This document shows positions 20,561 to 31,739 of a DNA stretch of 64,000 bases, one piece after another. The notes below the pieces were generated by a model. That model had not been told where the DNA came from. It did no database searches and saw nothing but the letters and a program-made list of their open reading frames with translations. A program made the translations under genes and the position numbers. Position 1 is the first letter of the stretch. Each line of letters opens with the position of its first letter. The stretch comes from Sabellastarte sp. h YS-2021. Its lineage: Eukaryota; Annelida; Polychaeta; Sabellida; Sabellidae. The stretch lies in the NCBI GenBank assembly GCA_964017235.1, contig OZ024931.1, positions 96,056,221 to 96,120,220 of the forward strand, written 5' to 3'.

Positions 20561-20930
20561 CTGTACTTTGAAAGTTGCAGGGCTTAAAATAGCGAAAGTC
20601 CATAAATTGGGTCAGACTCTGGACATTTTTATGACCTCAAGGAAACCTTAAAATTAAAGCTACAGACCTTAAACTTTCCACACACAAAGATCACATATAG
20701 AGGTTATATCTACCATAGTTTGAGGCTGAACAGACTTGATATTTCCAAATCATGGGGAACAAGAGGGTCAGAAATGCCCCAAAAGGCAGGTTGCGCAGGC
20801 AGCAATAAGGTTAGCAACTGCTGTAATTAAATTTAGAAACAAGGAAAGAAATGTTAGGTCACCCAGTTAAGGTAAATGTGTTAGACTTGCTAAGAAATGT
20901 AAAACTTGTAATCTAGGCTACATAATTTTA
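20560..20930. repeat. Diverged single copy of the 345-bp repeat
   Basis: 20570-20760 matches the unit at 640-830 (cttaaaattaaagttacaga-like, then ttatatctacca). From 20780 to 20930 nothing is recognised. Confidence 0.5.
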
Positions 20931-20934
20931 TCTA

Positions 20935-21420
20935 TGCTATAAATGGACAAACAATCGGACGGAATTACACCAATTTCGAAAGCATCTTAGCTTTGATGGT
21001 GATCTATCTCCCTGTCAAGTTTGAATTAGATTGGACAAAGCCTTTTCGAGTTAGAATTCAGAAATGGAAATGTTGACGGACACACAAAGGGACAAACGAA
21101 CTGACGGAATTACATTAATTTCGAAAAGAACCTAGCTATGATGGTTATCTATATCCCTGACAAGTTTGAACTTGATTGGACAAAGTGTTTTCAAGTTAGA
21201 GTCCGGAAACAGAAATGTTGATGGACAAATGTACAAAAAATGAACAAATGTACAAACGGAATTACACCAATTTCAGAAGGAACCTAGTTATGATGGTGAT
21301 CTATCTCCCTGTCAAGTTTGAATTCGATTGGACAAAAAACGAAAAATTGGACAGACATACAGACGGACATTGGTCACATCAATCTAATAGGCGGGTTGGT
21401 TACACACAATCTGCCTAAAA
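20935..21420. repeat. 148-bp tandem repeat, three units
   Basis: gatctatctccctgtcaagt and variants recur at about 21000, 21147 and 21297, with ggaattacaccaatttc upstream in each. No gene. Confidence 0.8.
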
Positions 21421-21439
21421 ATATATGAAAAATGTACAA

Positions 21440-22000
21440 AACAGACACAAGGTGGGGACTTTAGGTGCCTCAAATACAGTTTTGACCTCAACTCAAAGTC
21501 TTGGTTTTTGACATATGAAAGAAAACTATATTTTGGTGTTCTCATGTAAACTTTTAGCTTGATGAGCTTCATAGTTTGTGACCTTGATGGCTTTAAATAA
21601 TTCAGTAGAATTGTACTGTATCACCAGCTTTGGTTAAAGACTGAAGCGGATGAAATTCGAAAGGACATAAATTATGCTGGATAGACAAAAATAATTGGCT
21701 GACTGGCAGTATTTTTGCAGATTTCACTAGATGTCAGTCCGCAGAAAATTCAATAAAGTATAATTTTTGTAACCTACTGTTAAACTGCTAGTCATATAAC
21801 CATACAAGTTAATGCATTGTGCAAGATGGGTCATGTCTTGTCTGCCTCCTGTCTTCATGCAGGAAAGAAGGACTTATATTTGTCCGCTTCCTCTCTTCAT
21901 GGAGGAAAGAAGGACTTACATTTGTCCACCATTTTGTGGGTGAGCAAAAGAGCAAGATCACTGTCTAATCTTGTGCAGTGTTAGGTCACTTTACCATACA
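21440..22000. other. Partial 345-bp repeat and unassigned DNA
   Basis: 21440-21600 is a diverged part of the 345-bp repeat (cttggtttttgacatatga). 21600-22000 holds a two-unit duplication near 21830-21930 (tctgcctcctgtcttcatgc against tccgcttcctctcttcatgg). No coding signal. Confidence 0.45.
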
Positions 22001-22029
22001 GGTCTTCTTCAGGACTTTTTATATCCACA

Positions 22030-22850
22030 ATGTAGAAACAGAAAAAAGTGTTTCCATGGCAGGTGCTTGGAATGCAAAGAACCCACAAAGATATAAGTCC
22101 AAGAAATAGAAAAAAGTGTTACCATTGCAACACTTGTTGCCAGGGTTGCCGAAAAGCTAATCAGCTCCAGTCTGTGCAGGGTTATGGAAAGCAAAGAACC
22201 CATAAAAATATTTTAAGTCCAAGAAACAGAAAAAAAGTGTTGCCATGGCAACACTTGTTGCCAGGGTTGCCGAAAAGCTAATCAGCTCCAGTCTGTGCAG
22301 GGTTATGGAAAGCAAAGAACCCATAAAAATATTTTAAGTCCAAGAAACAGAAAAAAAGTGTTGCCATGGCAACACTTGTTGCCAGGGTTGCCGAAAAGCT
22401 AATCAGCTCCAGTCTGTGCAGGGTTATGGAAAGCAAAGAACCCATAAAAATATTTTAAGTCCAAGAAACAGAAAAAAAGTGTTGCCATGGCAACACTTGT
22501 TGCCAGGTATCATTGAAAAGTTAATCAGCTCCAATGCATGCAGGGGTTTGGAGTGTAAAGAACCCAGAGAAAGACTTTTAAGCCCAAGAAACATGAAAAA
22601 GTGTTCCCATACAGCTAATCAGCTCCAATCTGTACAGGGTATTGGAAAGCAAAGAACCCATAAAAATATTTTTAAGTCCAAAAAACAGAAAAAAGTGTTG
22701 CCAGGTATCGTTGAAAAGCTAATCAGCTCCAATCCATGGTTTGGAGTTTGGGTTTGGAATGCACAGAACCAAAAAAAAAAAAGATTTTTAAGCCCAAGAA
22801 ACATGAAAAAGTGTTGCCACGGCAATACTTGTTGCCAGATATTGCCAAGA
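22030..22850. repeat. 121-bp array with X-box-like palindromes
   Basis: About seven units; three successive ones are nearly identical with exact 121-bp spacing. Each intact unit has GTTGCCATGGCAAC, a perfect 14-bp palindrome at 22239-22252, 22360-22373 and 22481-22494. Near-matches lie at 22128-22141 and 22813-22826. The motif fits the RFX-factor X-box consensus. The remaining unit is cttgttgcca, agctaatcagctcc, gcaaagaacc and tttaagtccaagaaacag. Long frames here are repeat translations. Confidence 0.92.
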
Positions 22851-23330
22851 AAGCAATCACACACAAACTCTCATGCCATTAAACCTCCACACCAAATTTA
22901 GCTGAGACACATAAAAAACTGTACCTGTAAATCAGCAGCAATGAAGGGTGATTCAGAGAGAAAGACAAAATAATATCCACGTTTAACTATCAGGTTTTTA
23001 TGGTTACATTACAATAAAGATCCTGTTTTGGTCTAGATACGTGTACATGTTTCATTTAAATGAAAACTCTCAACTACCACTTTAATATTGCCAAGTTTAA
23101 GGTGTAGACTCTGTTCGAGGTTAGTTATATCAAAAATTTAAATGTGCTTAAAATCTATTGCACATAATTTAAGATACTATCAAAAATTTTAACAGAAAAG
23201 TAATTATAACTAGAGGATCGCTCGCAAAAAAAAGCGTCCCGAAAAGGATATAAAGGTGAGTGCTAAAGTATTAAGAAAATGATCTGCTTTTAGCCTTATA
23301 CTGTTGTGGCAACCAAAGTCTGCGTAGTCT
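22850..23330. other. Unassigned AT-rich spacer
   Basis: No repeat family, gene or terminal repeat recognised between the 121-bp array and the next array. Confidence 0.4.
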
Positions 23331-24350
23331 GCTCTATCTAGCACGGTTTTCGAGATATAAGCATTTTTGTTTTCACATTTTTTGCGTAAAATTCGAAAAT
23401 TCAAAATGGCCGCCATTTTTGGTGAGACAAAATTTTTTTGAAAATTGGTATGGCCACTCTGCAGAGATACCCTGTGGGTCAAAAATTTCATTGAAATCGC
23501 TCTATCTAGCACGGTTTTCGAGATATAAGCATTTTTGTGTTTCGCATTTTTTGCGAAAAATTCTAAAATTCAAAATGGCCGCCATTTTTGGGGAGACAAA
23601 ATTTTTTTGAAAATTGGGATGGCCACTCTGTAGAGATACCCTGTGGGTCAAAAATTTCGTCGAAATCGCTCTATCTAGCACGGTTTTCGAGATATAAGCA
23701 TTTTTGTGTTTTGCAATTTTTGCGAAAAATTCGAAAATTCAAAATGGCCACTATTTTTGGCGAGACAAAATTTTTTGGGATAATTGGGATGGCCACTCTC
23801 AATAGATACCCTGTGGGTCAAAAATTTCGTCGAAATCGCTATATCTAGCATGGTTTTCCAGATATAAGCATTTTTTGTGTTTTGCAATTTTTGCAAAAAA
23901 ATTCGAAAATTCAAAATGGCCGCCGGTTTTGGCGAGACAAAAATTTTTTGAAGATAGGTTTTCGATATATAAGCATTTTTGTGTTTTCCTTATTTGGAAA
24001 ATTCGTAATGATTACTCGGCCATTTCTTAACCAATCAATGCCAAAATCTAATGATTTCCAGATTTTAATAGAATGAATGTATTTGCCAAGTTTCAGGTGA
24101 ATTGATAAAATCCCTTTCAAGTTATCATCCGGACAAGCTTACCCATCGAAAAAAAGACATTTTTGGTCATGTGACCTCTCTGATTGGTCGAAATGTCACT
24201 GCAGCATATTCCAAAAAAAACGCCAAGGCTACTGCATACACCTGCCAAATTTGAAAAGAATCCACCCAACGGTTACAGAGTTATAAGGAAAACGAAACGC
24301 GGAGTCGGGGGAGCCTGATTTTCTCCCGCAAGGGACGCTTAGTTATGCCA
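23330..24350. repeat. 170-bp array with conserved tail, copy 1
   Basis: About 3.5 units of 169-172 bp (gagataccctgtgggtcaaa near 23465, 23634 and 23806), each with caaaatggccgcca and cgctctatctagcacggttt. The tail at 24060-24350 (tttttggtcatgtgacctct, gattggtc, a ccaaatttgaaaagaatcca-like stretch) matches 60080-60310 after another array. Array plus tail therefore moved as a unit. Confidence 0.8.
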
Positions 24351-24459
24351 TTACTGGGAGTTAAGGTTACCTCAATGCAATCTAAGGGCATTTCTGTAAC
24401 ATCAGTTACATGTACCTGCAAAATATAGATCTATCTATATTTCAATAATATAATGAATC

Positions 24460-24606
24460 CTGGTTCTAATTCTAATTGGACTTTTATAGCGCTTAATCTC
24501 TGTCATAAAGACAGACTCTAAGGCGCATCACACAAAAACATTGTTCAATATTCATAAACCAGAGACATTGCAGGGGTCAGCACCACAGAGAAAGCAGGAG
24601 ATTGGA
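24460..24606 (-). other. LINE 3' untranslated region
   Basis: On the minus strand it reads gcgccttagagtctg then agattaagcgctataaaag, a 3' tail type common to CR1/L2 LINEs and their SINEs, ending in an attatatt-like simple repeat. It directly follows the LINE frame. A weak relative lies at 61600-61640. Confidence 0.65.
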
Positions 24607-27600
24607 AATTTAGGGTGAATATGCTTTTCCAAAGAGGTATGACTTCAGCTTTGACCTGAAGGAGGCAAGTGAGTTTGCAGAACGGACCTCGTCAGGAAGG
24701 TCATTCCAAATCATAGGTGCGTCATACGCAAAACTGAGTCCAAAATGCTTTCGAGACTTGAAAACTGAAGCAAAGTGGGGAACCTCAAGAAACTTGCCAT
24801 CAGATTGACTTTGACGAGTGTTATATGCACTATGTCTGGGTATGAGAAAGGGTTCAAAGTATTTGGGGTTACCACTGTGTAGGAACTTATAAACAACCAC
24901 GGCAGTCTTAAAGATAGAACAGTACTTAATCGGCAACTAATGTAGGGCTTTCCTAACTGGAGTGATGTGTGAATACTTGGTGGTGTTGGCAACAATTCTG
25001 GCAAGACTATTCTGAACTCATTGAAGTTTGCGCAGATCCAGAGCTGAGAGACCTCTGAACAGAGAGTTACAGTAATCCAGACGACTTCCGACCAGAGCAT
25101 TGGCAGCCATAAGGGCAGCTTCATGTCTCAGATGTCCTCGGAGTCGCTTAAGATCACGGACACTAGCAAAACAAGCCTTGCAGACTTTCATAACATGGCA
25201 AGAGAATGAGAAATCTGAATCAAACCAGACACCAAGGTTCCTAACTGCATCTACTGGTGATATAAGATTATCGAGTATATTGACTGGGAAGGAGTGATTA
25301 AGTTTTTCATGCTGAGACTTAGAGCCAAACACAATGAATTCAGTCTTATCAGGATTTAGCTCAAGCTTATTTGTAGAGAGCCATCTCTTAACGTCTTCTT
25401 GGCAGCGTGACAGTTTATCAAGGGCCGAGGCAGCATTTTTATGTGTGAGATGCACATACAATTGTGTGTCATCAGCATAGAACTGGAAACTAATACCAGG
25501 GTGATTCTGTATGACTTTACTCAGCGGAGTGGTATAGAGTGAAAAAAGGATTGGCCCCAGAACAGAGCCATGAGGAACACCATACAATAACTTTTTGGCA
25601 TCAGATAAAATTGACCCTATCTTAATGCACTGTACACGGTCTGAGAGATAAGACTTGAACCAATCGAGGACAACCCCGCTGACACCGAACCAGGAGCTGA
25701 GAGAATCAAGAAGCGTATCATGATCAATAGTATCAAACGCTGCTGATTGATCCAAGAGAACGACAGCAGTAGCCTCACCTTTAGCAAAAGCCAGATGAAT
25801 ATCATTCTTAATTGAAAGCAATGCAGATTCAGTTGAGTGACCTAGTTTATAGGCAGACTGCCTGACATTCTCTAGTCCGTTCACACTGACATGGTCATTC
25901 AATTGAGAAGCAACAACACATACAACAAGTTTCGATATGAAGCCCAGCCCTGAAACAGGCCTGTAGTTTTTTAAGTCATTTGGTGGTAGGGAAGACTTTT
26001 TAATCAATGGGGTTACAATAGCCTTCTTAAACTCATCAGGTACAACACCTTCTGACAATGAGCAGTTAACAAGCCTGGTAATAGAGGACAGTAAAATATC
26101 TATACATTCCTTAACAAGAAATGTGGGCCATGGATCTAATAAACAAGAATTAGAGGGTGACTTCATGATAATTTTTCTAATTTCCTCCTGAGAAACTTGA
26201 AATTAGGCACATCGGGTGGAGGAGGAAGGGAGAATGAGTCACTAGAGGAAAATGAGTTTCTGATTTTAGCTATTTTGTCACTGAAGAAAGTGACAAACCT
26301 GTCAGCAAGACCTTTCTTAGATTCATGAGAAGAGAGTACTGCTGCAGAACCAGAGTGTAGTGCAGAACGTAAGGCCCGCCATAGCTTCTTGGAGTCATTA
26401 GCATTTTCTCTGACCAGGTTTCTGAAGTAACTTGCCTTATCTTTGTTGACCAGTGAATTGCACCGAACAATCTGTTTTTGAAGTCTAGATCGATTGTAGG
26501 CAGATTTATCTTTACGCCAGATTTGTTCCAGTTGTCGTCTGATGTTTTTTGCCAGTCGGTAGGAATCAGATAGCCAACCAGTAGCTTGTTTAGTAGAAGT
26601 TCGAGTAACCAATGGTGCATGCTTATCAAGCAATCTGCTCAAGTCGCCTAAATATTGTTCACACAGAACACTGACTGTATCACCAGGGCGTCTTACTAAT
26701 GAGCAATTTCCCAAATCCTTACACAAACTGTCCAAGTCAATTTTATGATACCTCCTGTAGGTGACCACTTTTTCCTTATTTGAAGGAGGATTAACTGAAT
26801 CAAGCTGAGCAAGGACAAGAGCAGATTAAATTCAGCAACTCGTACATTGGAAAAGCTACTGGCATCAGTAGGAGTGAGAACAAGGTTTAGAATATGACCA
26901 TGAAGATGGGTAGCCATTTGAACATTTTGTGTAATATTGCATGATTCTAAACAGTTCTGGAATTTAATACTATCATTTGAAGAAGTATCCACATTAATAT
27001 TAAAATCACCACAAATTAGGAATAAGGGAGAAACTGAGGAGAAGTATTCTAAAAGATTGAGAAATTGGTCCAGGAAACTGTCAGAGCATGAGCCAGGTGG
27101 ACGATAAACACAAGTTAACACAAGTGGTTGAGCCGCGGACCCAATTGCAATGCTAATATTTTCAAAGGAACTGAATGTAGGAGTATCCACTGATCTAAAC
27201 TGTATAGCTTTGTTGATAAAAAATCCAACACCACCACCCCGGCCATGAATACGGGGTTTGTGGCAGAATTTGAAACCTGTTGGGGTGATGGAATGTAGAA
27301 GACTGTCCGTATCCTCCAGGCGAATTTGTGTTTCAGTGACAGCAAGAATGTCGACAGAATGTGCCGATACAGTATCATTGATGCACGGTCCCTTGTTTCT
27401 TACAGATCAACAATTTACTGCCCCAAAAGAGATTGGTCCAGGATTTAGCGAGATATCACCGCAAAGCAATAGTAGGGTCGCAAGACCATGGCGCTTAGCC
27501 ACACAAGGGAAATGATGTGTATTCAGGACATAGCTATGGAGTCTGTAGGGGCGTGGTAATGAAGTAAGACCATTAGCAGACAATGGAATAAACACTTTGG

Positions 27601-27793
27601 AATCACTGTATTCTGACTTTCTCCAAAACAACAGTAAGAGAAACACCCAGCGGATTGTAGACATTGCACTCCAGTTCCCTAAACTAAGAACCGGACCGTG
27701 AGGAGTAACACCAGTATGCCTTAATACTAAGTTATTTTCTATGTGACACAGTTTATCCACTGTAATTCCATCCCATGGGCGACTTACGGGCAC
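24607..27793 (-). pseudogene. CR1/L2-group LINE ORF2, decayed
   Basis: The order on the minus strand is: N-terminal hydrophobic segments (WVFLLLLFW; LATLLLL) ending in a 2A-like motif; AP endonuclease (TETQIRLED, HGRGGGVGFF, VYRPPGSC, CGDFNIN); a linker; RT (TPLIKKSS, YRPVSGL, SAAFDTIDH, YADDTQLY, NKLELNPDKTEF); and the C-terminal tail (AYDAPMIWNDLPDEVRSANS). Breaks are an in-frame TGA near 27406, a frameshift near 26820, another near 26185, a TGA near 25017 and a TAG replacing Trp near 24938. The usual PQGS of RT reads PHGS. The family reverse-transcribes its own RNA at a nicked target; this copy cannot. Clade placement is from motifs only. Confidence 0.88.
27434..27460 (-). other. 2A-like motif in the LINE N-terminus
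   Basis: The codons read GDISLNPGP directly after a Leu-rich segment. NPGP after a GDI start fits 2A ribosome-skipping peptides, which are known near the N-terminus of APE-type LINEs of marine invertebrates. The usual Glu of DxExNPGP is Ser here, so activity is uncertain. Confidence 0.7.
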
Positions 27794-28290
27794 CCTACAC
27801 TCCTCACTGAGCCTCTAGAATAAAAATTTCCCTAAAGTGAATCAAAAAGAGGATGGCCTTAAGCTAAAGGAAGTATTGGAGTGACTAGAAACTGCAATAG
27901 ATAATGATATTCAGAAGATATTGACAGCCACAACAGTGAAAAACAACAATGGACTAAAATAAAAATAATATAAAATAAAAATTAAATCACAATAAATTTG
28001 GGCCGATAATTCCCGCCAAATGGGCAATAATACCCGTACTATCAATAAGCATGCAAATACAAGCTACAACATTGGTAAAAAGCCAGATTACACAGATGCT
28101 GTGGATATTATTTAGTTTCCATACAAAAAATGTTGAAAACGGTTAATCCTGGTGGTATTTGAAGTTTATAAACTTCAATTTCATTTCTGGCAAAGAACGG
28201 CATCTATTCTTACAAGACACGGTTATATCCTCGATTCTGATTGGGTAAAGAAGTGGTCTAAAGATGTACACTTTTTTGTATTTCTTCTCT
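27794..28290. other. Unassigned AT-rich spacer upstream of the LINE
   Basis: It may hold the LINE 5' leader near 27794-27850. The rest shows no recognisable gene or repeat. Confidence 0.4.
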
Positions 28291-29060
28291 TAAGGCTTAT
28301 AGGCACAATATATTTATTCTTTATTGTCATTATTGGACTCGTAGTCTGGTCATCCCCGCCATGTTGCCTTCTTCTAACTTCCTTGTCTCATGCTTTCTCA
28401 TTGGAAAATGATTTGTGACAAAGAAATGACGTTTCAACAACACGATCTTGCCAATGCCAAGTATTTTGTTGTAAAACCTCGACTTTAAAATATTATTCGT
28501 GCTCACTTGTTGGTATTGGATTTTAATGCAAAAGACACAAGCAGAAGAATTGCTATATTGCCTTTTTTATGATATATAACATGTATGTGCAGTTAATATA
28601 GTTTTTAAAATATTTTAAGAAAACGAACACCCGCTGGCAACCTATTTCTTACTCCAATTTTATTGAAAGTCAGTTTTTTTGAGTGATTATTTAATATACA
28701 AATATGATATTTATACCATTTTACACATAATTTAATAAACTTTCTGTTGCTGTTAATTTGAAGAAAATCCCCTGACTAGTTTCAAAAATCCAGCGATTTT
28801 TGTAACATCCCCTGTAAATATTTTGATTGTCACAGCTTGCAATTCCCAAGGCTAAATATATGTTCCTTGAGTTTAGTTTTAGCCGGGCCAGAAAGATCTT
28901 ATCAGTCCTGTTTTAAGTTCAAAGGTTATAGTGTAGAAGTATGTCTACCATGTCAAAAAAAGAAATTCATCCACAAATTTCTATTAAAGTGACGAAAGAA
29001 TGGCCAAGAAACTGAACGATCATTTAGTTAAAATTATTCAAAACTCACCGAAAATGACAA
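28290..29060. repeat. Dispersed repeat R28, copy 1
   Basis: Matches 39170-40030 in the same orientation over several phrases in order (ttattgtcattattggactc, gtattttgtt, tggattttaatgc, tggcaacctat, ttgactagttt, then a tcccttgtaaatatttt-like stretch). Non-coding. The two copies bracket DIRS-2. Confidence 0.8.
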
Positions 29061-29099
29061 TTAGTGAGCACTCGAAAAGCCAGAAATTAGAGGATAAAG

Positions 29100-29640
29100 A
29101 CTTGCAAAAAATGATAATAGTATACAGTTGGAAGGTGCATGCTCACCACCAACTCTATAAAAAGACAGCATGTCTCTGGGCCTTGTACTTTTGCAGGAAA
29201 AGTTGTTCACACGTACACAGACGCATACGCGTACACGCACACCACAGAGTTATGCCATGTCAGCTGACACAAATATTCAAAAATATGTATATTGTACTGC
29301 ATATATTGTACTTGAGTATAGGTTCACAATTAATGCCAAAGACTGGAGCTAGAAAACAACAAAAGATGATATACAAAATATTAAGAAACTGCACAAATAA
29401 CTTTTAAAACTTATTTTAATCAAGGTATCACTCATAAAAATATTGCATTAAAAATTTACTGTGCAAACAGTGAGAAAGGCGGGGATGAAACCAAAAAAGC
29501 ACCCATGTCATGGGATGTTTTTGGACTTACTTTACTTCCTGGCCAACCCGGCTTTCCAATTCTACCCTGTATAAATTAAAAACAATTACATTTTATAATT
29601 GGTACATATCAAAATCTACATGAGGAAAAAGGAGAAATTG
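29100..29640. repeat. Module M2, diverged copy, and spacer
   Basis: 29160-29280 (gcatgtctctgggccttgta, aagttgttcacacg, atgtcagctgacac) matches the modules at 50240-50341 and 52205-52300. 29400-29640 shows nothing recognisable. Confidence 0.65.
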
Positions 29641-29645
29641 AGAAC

Positions 29646-29915
29646 CATGGTTCAGGCCACAGTCACCAGGGGTCGTATTCACGAAAGGTCTTAGCCAAGT
29701 CTTAGGCTTAAGTTGGCTATATTTTTATATAAAAGTTAAGCCTAAGACTTGGCTAAGACCTTTCGTGAATACGGCCCCAGGGTACGTTTTTCATTGTTAA
29801 AACACTTGTGTGACATAAATTTTGTGCATATACTATAATAGTTCTATTAATTTATGTCACACTGGTGTCTTAAACAATGAGAAACATACCCTGGTGACTG
29901 TGATTCAGGCCATGG
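29646..29915. mobile_element. Foldback element interrupted by a MITE
   Basis: Arms: ccatgg then cacagtcaccag on the left, continuing after the nested MITE as ggtacgtttttcattgtt and gtgtgacataaatt. The right arm mirrors this back to ccatgg at 29910-29915. No coding capacity. Confidence 0.75.
29668..29781. mobile_element. Nested 108-bp palindromic MITE with CAG duplication
   Basis: The body 29671-29778 has arms of about 43 bp (GGGTCGTATTCACGAAAGGT at one end, its near-complement at the other). CAG flanks both sides (29668-29670 and 29779-29781). The uninterrupted arm of the host foldback element shows the empty site cacCAGggta, confirming the insertion and its 3-bp duplication. Confidence 0.85.
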
Positions 29916-29919
29916 CATA

Positions 29920-30795
29920 CCTAGGGATGGAAGTAAAGGCAAACGTAACAGTAATTATACATGAAGGGAACAATACTTTCTAACAAGAATTAAAGAGAAT
30001 TGTAGTGTCACCAGCTTTAGTTATTGAATAGAATGGATGTAAATTCAAACCACACACATTATACTGGACTGACATAAGTTATCGGTTGACAAACAGTAGG
30101 GTTTTTTTTTTGGAAAACAGAAAACACAGGCAAAAGTAGGAAGAAGTAAAGGCAAGGCTGTATATCAAAGTAATGATCTCCAAAAGTTACCAGAGTGTTT
30201 TGTTCAAAACAGTATTCACACATAAGAAATGCTAGTTTGGGCATGTAAAAACAAATCACCTCAAGGAACAAGGTAAGTAAGATGTTGATAAAAGTAAAGA
30301 TTACAATAACTGAGCAAAATTTTATAAAAGAGGATGAGAAAAACAACAGAAAATGATAGAATTGGAACAGCTGCTGTTAACTACAATTTGATAATACCTC
30401 TGTGAGAAACTGATTTTTGGGTCATCTTGGAAAATCAGAAAATTAGGCCTTGTTACAAAGGTTAAACTGTAGTCTGTGCACCCAAGTTGGCTCAAACTAG
30501 CCTGAAATTACTCTGTCTGAATTTTCATTTCAAACAATCAGTGCCTGAGAACACAAAAATCCTCACCTGAAGGTTGTGCGGAAGAAAACACAAAATAAAT
30601 CTTGCCACAGATGCATGCTTGGTTACATTGAAATATAAAAGGAGGATCTCACTGTGGTCGCCGCTGGCAGGAGATAAAAAGTGTTGCCATGGCTTTCCTT
30701 TGCGACAAACATCCCCTACAAGTTTGGTTGAAAATTTGACAGCAAAAGTGTTCCAAGGCAAAAGTTGTTACCGAAATTTGCCAAAAAACATAAAC
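29920..30795. other. Unassigned spacer before DIRS-2
   Basis: No gene supported. 30650-30780 resembles parts of the 121-bp unit (aaaagtgttgccatggc, then gaaatttgccaa). The remainder is unrecognised. Confidence 0.4.
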
Positions 30796-31099
30796 TTAAA
30801 AATTTTAATTACTTATTAAATGAGGCTTTAATAAGGCAGGGAGGCTGGGTGGGGACTCTCTGCAGTTCCATATGGTAAGCTTGTAGGTTATAAAAGCTAC
30901 ATTTAAGTAATTAAAATTTTCAATTTTATTGCACTACAATAGCTTACCATGTGGAACTGAATGCTGAATCCAACTGCTAGGCAGAATGATTACAGCTGAG
31001 ACTGGAGGTATTTGTCAATTTTTCTTGGATTTTGAATTAATTAGATTAGATTGAATGTTCTAGAAAAGCCAGTCTGAGTCATGCTTACAGTGCCCACTG

Positions 31100-31510
31100 T
31101 AAACTCACTTTCATGTCTTCTCACCTATTTCTATGAGGAAATATGTATGTCGTCGCTTCCGTGACACTATAAGCAGAAGACGAGTTTAAAAATCGACAAA
31201 AAAACACGGAAATTTCACGAGAATACCCGAATTCTCACGTGAATTACTGTTACCTGGATACTGTATATAAAATAAAAGAAACTGCTTTTCATGCTTTTCT
31301 CAAACATTTCTATGAGGAAATATGTACGTCGTCGCTTCCGATAATAGACAAATTTCTTCAGTCAGTTTTGAGTGTTTCACCTGGTAGCGACAGCACAGAC
31401 GCGTTGGTGAGTTGGTTTTGCAACATCTCGCCCCAGAGGGTGTACAAACTTGTGAAAGCGCGCTCGAGAGCAAACACTGTACTAATGCTGTCTGGATTTT
31501 GAAGGAGTAA
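31100..31510. other. Insert in the DIRS-2 3' region with unexplained frame
   Basis: DIRS-1 has no counterpart: DIRS-2 leaves homology after ttacagtgccc and resumes at taagtgcagc...gtgctcactt. The insert carries a direct duplication (tttctatgaggaaatatgta, then a gtcgtcgcttccg stretch) at about 31129 and 31308. An 87-codon frame (31239-31502, plus) reads KHFYEEICTSSLPIIDKFLQ and on. I do not recognise it. It may be a captured gene piece or chance. Confidence 0.5.
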
Positions 31511-31739
31511 GTGCAGCCGTGCTCACTTGTACAGTATATAGCACCAAGGGCTTCACCACGATTTAAAACAAGCCCTGGGCTTGAAAGTCTCAACTTGCCA
31601 CCCTTATGATGAGATTATGGGATCACCTGAATAGTACCTTTATACATGTTAAATACTGTTAAATAAAAAAACACCTTACCAAACATCCTGAAGATGTAGT
31701 CTTATACCAAGACCTTGGAATTTAGACTCCTGCAGACTT

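Noticed and set aside
22416-22901. 161-codon open frame in the 121-bp array
   Set aside because: It is repeat translation: it repeats every 121 bp and has no domain.
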